Assembly: GCA_004151065.3 (NCBI GenBank)
Contig: NWUY0300024810.1
Coordinates: 1 to 10,830, forward strand
From: Larix sibirica
Lineage: Eukaryota; Streptophyta; Pinopsida; Pinales; Pinaceae
DNA length: 10,830 bases
Reading direction: 5' to 3'
Of the stretch, positions 7,868-10,830 are shown piece after piece. The notes beneath the pieces are model-generated. The model did no database searches, had not been told where the DNA came from, and worked only from the letters and a program-made list of their open reading frames with translations. A program made the translations under genes and the position numbers. Positions within the stretch are counted from its first letter, which is position 1. The number at the start of each line of letters is the position of its first letter.

Positions 7868-8124
7868 CTGGATGATTAGATTTTTCTTCTACTTAAAACC
7901 TTATAAACAAACATCCCTAAAAAATCACCCCCAATAGAAACTAGCTCTGAAGTTCTATGGGCCTTACTAGATCATACAACACATTGGACAGTTGGCCTAT
8001 AAGCTCGCTCTGCCAGATCACTCCAAGATTGCCTAGTCTTTCATGTATCATGCCTCAAAAAGGTGGTGGGCTCCAAGTGTAAAGTGAAAACCAAGATACA
8101 AGAACTTGATGAGGAAGGTCCTAG
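7867..8124 (+). pseudogene. Integrase C-terminal module (GPY/F type) remnant
   Basis: Residues match the end of Ty3/Gypsy integrase: LKPYKQTSLKK (after a one-base slip) at about 7890-7920, then FYGPY at about 7953-7967 (the GPY/F motif) and QLAYKLALPDHSKI at about 7990-8030. In another frame VFHVSCLKKVV follows from about 8038, with ELDEEGP to about 8122. Stops and at least two frameshifts interrupt it. The zinc-binding N-terminus and the DDE core are absent, so no integrase activity is possible. Confidence 0.85.
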
Positions 8125-8133
8125 CCGAAAAAA

Positions 8134-8271
8134 GTATTGGATACTAGGAAACGTCAATTGCATAGGCATACAATCAAAGAACTGTTGATCTAGTGGAAAG
8201 ATATGCAACCCGAAGATGCCACCTAGGAACCTTCAGGGATTCTGCAACAATTTCCTCATCTTCAGCCTTGA
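8134..8271 (+). pseudogene. Chromodomain remnant at the C-terminus of integrase
   Basis: From 8134 one frame reads VLDTRKRQLHRHTIKELLI, a stop, WKDMQPEDAT, a stop, and EPSGILQQFPHLQP before the TGA at 8269-8271. This is the chromodomain pattern of plant chromoviruses: Leu-Ile-x-Trp-Lys, then Glu-Asp-Ala-Thr-Trp-Glu. One in-frame stop takes the place of the second Trp (TAG for TGG). In live elements the chromodomain steers integration to chromatin. It is the best clue to the element's lineage. Confidence 0.88.
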
Positions 8272-8283
8272 GGAAAGCACTGC

Positions 8284-8299
8284 TTTTGAGGGGGGGGCA
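8284..8299 (+). other. Polypurine tract
   Basis: TTTTGAGGGGGGGGCA runs straight into the 3' LTR, with eight G in a row at 8290-8297. A polypurine tract here is the plus-strand primer of LTR retrotransposons. Its position directly before TGTTAGGG confirms the start of the 3' LTR. Confidence 0.85.
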
Positions 8300-8760
8300 T
8301 GTTAGGGCCCCACCCTAACTCCCTTACTTTAGTAGTTAGTCATGTTATGGCCATAACCTTTGAATAAGGCTGAGTAGTTAGCAGCAGACTATTAATGTAA
8401 AACAGGTCTCTCTATTTATTAAGGCCCATTAAGTAGTTGGTGCTCATTAAATATTGACCAAGTCAAGTAGTTAGGGTTTTAGGATATTGAAAGTCTATTA
8501 AAAGAGATAAGAGGGTGTGGATTGTTTTGTCAAGATTTATTATACTTGAGCTCTGCTCAAGTGAAAGGTCGTCCAACCTTAAGAGTCATGTGAGCATTGC
8601 TTATAGAATTGATTCTCATAATATAAGCCTTATTTCCTACAACGTTTATCTTTTCTACTGTCTAATGTTTCTTGTTCTGCATTATAAATTTTGGTTTATT
8701 GCATCTTAAATCTTTGTATATCCCGTGTTGTTTTAAGTTTCAGGGTTAAAGAATACCACA
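8300..8760 (+). repeat. 3' long terminal repeat (461 bp)
   Basis: It begins TGTTAGGGCC and ends ATACCACA. By hand count it differs from the 5' LTR by about 47 substitutions (about 10%), some two thirds of them transitions, plus two 6-bp gaps. The bias fits deamination of methylated cytosines. Both LTRs keep an open frame of about 60 codons in the same place, but that has no known product. Confidence 0.95.
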
Positions 8761-8765
8761 CAAAA
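8761..8765 (+). repeat. 5-bp target-site duplication, right copy (CAAAA)
   Basis: It is identical to 4696-4700 and directly follows the 3' LTR, confirming that both element ends are intact and come from one insertion. Confidence 0.9.
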
Positions 8766-9078
8766 GCTCTCAAATTTTTGTGGATAGTTAGCACATAAAC
8801 TTCATTTGATCACAAAAGTCATGAACCAAAATGTTATATAGGGCATGTGTCCAACAAGATTCCATTGCAGCTCAACATAAATCTCCTTTGTAGATATCTT
8901 CATATTGTTATCGATATGGATGGGTGGCAACAATCACTTTATCTAATTCTCTTGTGCTCATGCAGAATTTACTTTCCATTGTTACAACCCAAGGGTCAAT
9001 TTCACTATGATGCCATGGTGGTGTTTGGGCATTAATTTAAGTCATTGCTAATTAGAACACATATCAATATAAGTACGT
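8766..9078. other. Non-coding flank of the retrotransposon
   Basis: No gene, repeat or transposon end is recognised. The longest plus-strand open frame (8847-9035) shows no domain motif. Confidence 0.5.
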
Positions 9079-9483
9079 AAAGTTAGATAAACCTAATACA
9101 CAAGAGACACAAACCTTAAGATATGATTGATAAGATCAAATGATCATCTTGCTTAATGGATGCAAATGAAGTTTTGACCTCTAGTATATAGGAATTAGGG
9201 TAACTCAAGGCATGGCCCATAACCCTAGCTGTGGGACAACTAAGTCTTAGTGCTAACACCCATGTGACTTTTGGTCAACCACAAAGTTAAATAAACGCAA
9301 TACACAAGAGACAAAAACCTTAAGATATGATTGATAAGATCAAATGATCATCTTGCTTGATGAATGCAAATGTTTAGATCTCTAGTATATAGGAATTGGG
9401 GTAATTCAAGGCATGGCCCATAACCCTAGCTGTGGGACAACTAAGGCTTGCTTCTAACACCCATGTGACTTTAGGTCAACCAC
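9079..9483 (+). repeat. Direct tandem duplication, about 204-bp unit
   Basis: Unit 1 is 9079-9282 and unit 2 is 9283-9483. By hand they differ at about 15 positions plus one 3-bp gap, so they are about 92% identical. Shared blocks include TTAAGATATGATTGATAAG and CATGGCCCATAACCCTAGCT. A short echo of the unit start after 9483 (CCACTAAG...ATAAAC) may be a third, lost copy. No coding frame is shared. It could be a piece of a satellite or part of an unrecognised transposon. Confidence 0.92.
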
Positions 9484-9780
9484 TAAGGGTGTATAAACAT
9501 AACCCACCAAGAACACAAACATGCCCCTTAAAAGGTTATGTCACCAAGACAAGATTAGCCACCATAACACTAACCCCTTAAGATTGATTTGAGGACATAA
9601 GAAAGAAAGGGTTGCATAAAGGACAACCTTAGATCGCATATCATTCATTACAGATTTGATACATCATCACTCAGATATTTGACTAAGCAAATTTCACATC
9701 CCAACACACAAACACAATCAAAAGGTTTTATTTACTATTCAAAATTAGACCAATGACCTTAGTAGCTATACCCAAGTCAC
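9484..9780. other. Non-coding stretch, nothing recognised
   Basis: AC- and AT-rich sequence has no open frame of note and no repeat that I can support. Confidence 0.45.
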
Positions 9781-9781
9781 A

Positions 9782-9864
9782 AGGTTCGTTGAACCTAAAC
9801 CTTGAGGTTCGAGGTTTGGTGAACCTCAAAAAAAATTTGAAATTTGTTCAGGTTCGCCGAACCT
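9782..9864 (+). repeat. Three near-palindromic 15-mers AGGTTyGnnGAACCT
   Basis: AGGTTCGTTGAACCT (9782-9796), AGGTTTGGTGAACCT (9812-9826) and AGGTTCGCCGAACCT (9850-9864) share AGGTT and GAACCT arms. Half-copies occur nearby (GAGGTTCG at 9803, CGAACC at about 9895). The cluster could be binding sites for a dimeric protein, subterminal repeats of a DNA transposon, or simply a duplicated short repeat. Confidence 0.75.
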
Positions 9865-9974
9865 AAACACGAACCCAAACTTAATCGAACCCGGACCTGA
9901 AGGCTAATTTCTTTGTTGAGGTTCAAAATTTTTAATGAAAAAAATTGAAACAAAAAAAGGGAAAAACTGCAATA

Positions 9975-10345
9975 CCTAACCTAACTCATCTCCCTCGCTT
10001 TCATTTCACAAAGCAACCTTCCGCTCGACTCGGCCACCGCACTTCTTTACCCTAGAGCTCGACTTGGACACCATTACTTGCAAGTTGCGACCTCCCTCCA
10101 TCAATTTGACCGAGCTTGCAATCTCCTTCCATCTATTCGACGTTTCGCCGAGCTTGCGACTGTGACCCCATGATTTCTCCAACGCATCAAGCCAACAATC
10201 AAGTAGCTCGAGTCTCTGCATATGCATGTTTTGAGGTGAAATTCGTGGGCACTTGTGTAGCAACGAACTTCCAACTCGAGTCTTAATGACCACTGTTTAT
10301 TCTCGACTCTCATTCTTTTCGTTGCTAATTTGCTAGTGCGGTTAC
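9975..10345. other. CpG-rich, GC-elevated island-like stretch with quasi-repeats
   Basis: I count about 19 CpG between 10015 and 10345, 12 of them in the first 145 bases, far denser than in most of the window. Within it TTGCRAYCTCC-CCATC units recur at about 10085 and 10116, with a partial third at 10154. Several frames on both strands are open through it (plus strand about 9984-10170, minus strand 10400-10006), which follows from composition and does not prove coding. No protein family is recognised. It may be a gene's 5' region, a captured gene fragment in a transposon, or an unmethylated insertion. Confidence 0.5.
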
Positions 10346-10579
10346 TGAAGGTTGTGGCCCATGGGTTGAGAAAGTTCATGAAGGCTGACATGTTAACCAA
10401 GAAATGCTTACAACTCTTTGTTTGACAACGAATCTTCTCTTTCAGATACTATAACAGTGATGGTTTATGCCAAGATAAGCATGAAAACACCACTGCAATG
10501 TTCTCTCACAATGGACTACTGAAAAGTGTTTAAGTTTGTTTCTCTTTTTGGTTCAAGGCTTCCGTCAGCCTGACACTCG
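10346..10579. other. Non-coding stretch, nothing recognised
   Basis: Composition returns towards AT-rich. No motif, RNA gene or open frame can be supported. Confidence 0.4.
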
Positions 10580-10660
10580 TACCTTAAGGCCGATAGCTTA
10601 GTACAGTGGTAACTGCAAGTCTGCAACTGGTAAGTTGAGGTTTAAACTTATATAGTTTTT
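10580..10660 (+). mobile_element. Possible decayed tRNA-derived SINE head
   Basis: TAGCTTAGTACAGTGG at 10594-10609 resembles an RNA polymerase III A box with a small insertion, followed by TAACTGCAAG. GGTTTAAACTT at 10639-10649 resembles a B box (GGTTCRANTCC) with mismatches. Spacing of about 30 bases is right for a tRNA. An AT-rich tail follows. No target duplication was found, so this is only a suggestion. Confidence 0.35.
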
Positions 10661-10714
10661 ATAAATGATTAAAATTTTGTATTTATTTTTTTTATAAATT
10701 TTTTGATTCATTAA

Positions 10715-10741
10715 TTATTGATTAAATCCATTAATCAATAA
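10715..10741. repeat. Perfect inverted repeat, 11-bp arms, 5-nt loop
   Basis: TTATTGATTAA at 10715-10725 and TTAATCAATAA at 10731-10741 are exact reverse complements around ATCCA. There is no GC clamp and no U-run logic relevant to a plant nuclear genome, so it is not a terminator. It may be part of an AT-rich MITE or may be chance in AT-rich sequence. Confidence 0.85.
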
Positions 10742-10830
10742 CTTGTAGACTGATAGGTATTAGGCAGTATGTGATTTTAATCATAATAAGAAAATGTAGA
10801 AAACAAACCAATCAGATTCTAAAACATGAT

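Larger units (their letters stand above)
4701..8760 (+). mobile_element. Internally deleted Ty3/Gypsy chromovirus-type LTR retrotransposon
   Basis: A 4,060-bp element is bounded by TG...CA LTRs and a CAAAA target duplication. Order inside: primer binding site, long leader, gag with a zinc knuckle, retropepsin-like protease, the first residues of reverse transcriptase, the integrase C-terminal module, a chromodomain and the polypurine tract. The gag-protease-RT-integrase-chromodomain order identifies a Ty3/Gypsy chromovirus. Most of reverse transcriptase, RNase H and the integrase core are missing at one junction, and the remaining coding sequence carries many stops and frameshifts. It is therefore non-autonomous and almost certainly dead. 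With the missing segment it would be a typical 6-7 kb element (estimate from family layout). The lineage within chromoviruses cannot be fixed without the RT core. Confidence 0.93.

Noticed and set aside
9079-9483. LTR pair of another retrotransposon or a CRISPR array
   Set aside because: The units are directly adjacent with no internal region, lack TG/CA ends, and have no short repeats with spacers.
9782-9796. Heat-shock element in the AGGTTCGTTGAACCT palindromes
   Set aside because: A heat-shock element needs TTC and GAA two bases apart; here three bases separate them.
10006-10400. Two long minus-strand open frames of 95 and 99 codons
   Set aside because: They overlap each other in different frames and lie in a GC-elevated stretch where stops are rare by composition. 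No family motif is seen.
10715-10741. Transcription terminator hairpin
   Set aside because: It is an AT-only stem in plant-like nuclear DNA with no adjacent gene.

Overview
This looks like intergenic or intronic DNA from the nuclear genome of a seed plant with a repeat-rich genome. It is AT-rich, long stretches lack genes, and almost everything recognisable is a decayed transposable element. No intact protein gene, rRNA or ordinary tRNA is visible. The species cannot be fixed from the sequence. The chromodomain-type Ty3/Gypsy element primed by initiator tRNA-Met, the tRNA-derived SINEs and the plant-style LINE remnant all point to a plant, and a large-genome plant such as a gymnosperm is possible but unproven.

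Layout. 1-1340 is AT-rich sequence with one weak exon candidate (643-740) and an exact 33-bp tandem duplication (918-991). 1350-1908 holds two tRNA-derived SINE-like elements, both on the minus strand; the second has a perfect 14-bp target-site duplication. 2078-2983 is a minus-strand remnant of a LINE ORF2, with a reverse-transcriptase zinc-binding region; it keeps one reading frame but is broken by stop codons. 2984-4700 is mostly featureless, with two weak plus-strand exon candidates (3396-3545 and 4152-4220).

The centrepiece is a complete but internally deleted Ty3/Gypsy LTR retrotransposon at 4701-8760. It has a 5-bp CAAAA target duplication, LTRs of 473 and 461 bp, a primer binding site for initiator tRNA-Met and a G-rich polypurine tract. 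The leader is about 970 bp and carries two internal duplications. Broken gag, a largely open protease segment, the first part of reverse transcriptase, the integrase C-terminus and a terminal chromodomain follow in order. Nearly all of reverse transcriptase, all of RNase H and the integrase core are missing at a single junction near 7866/7867. Stops and frameshifts throughout show it cannot make its own proteins. The LTRs differ at about 10% of aligned positions, so the insertion is not recent.

8766-10830 is non-coding as far as can be seen. It holds a direct duplication of about 204 bp (9079-9483), a cluster of three near-palindromic 15-mers (9782-9864), a CpG-rich island-like stretch (about 9975-10345), a possible decayed tRNA-derived SINE head (10580-10660) and a perfect 11-bp-arm hairpin (10715-10741).

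I found no convincing undescribed system. The observations most worth checking are the clean deletion junction of the retrotransposon, which could define a non-autonomous family, and the CpG-rich stretch with its adjacent palindrome cluster.
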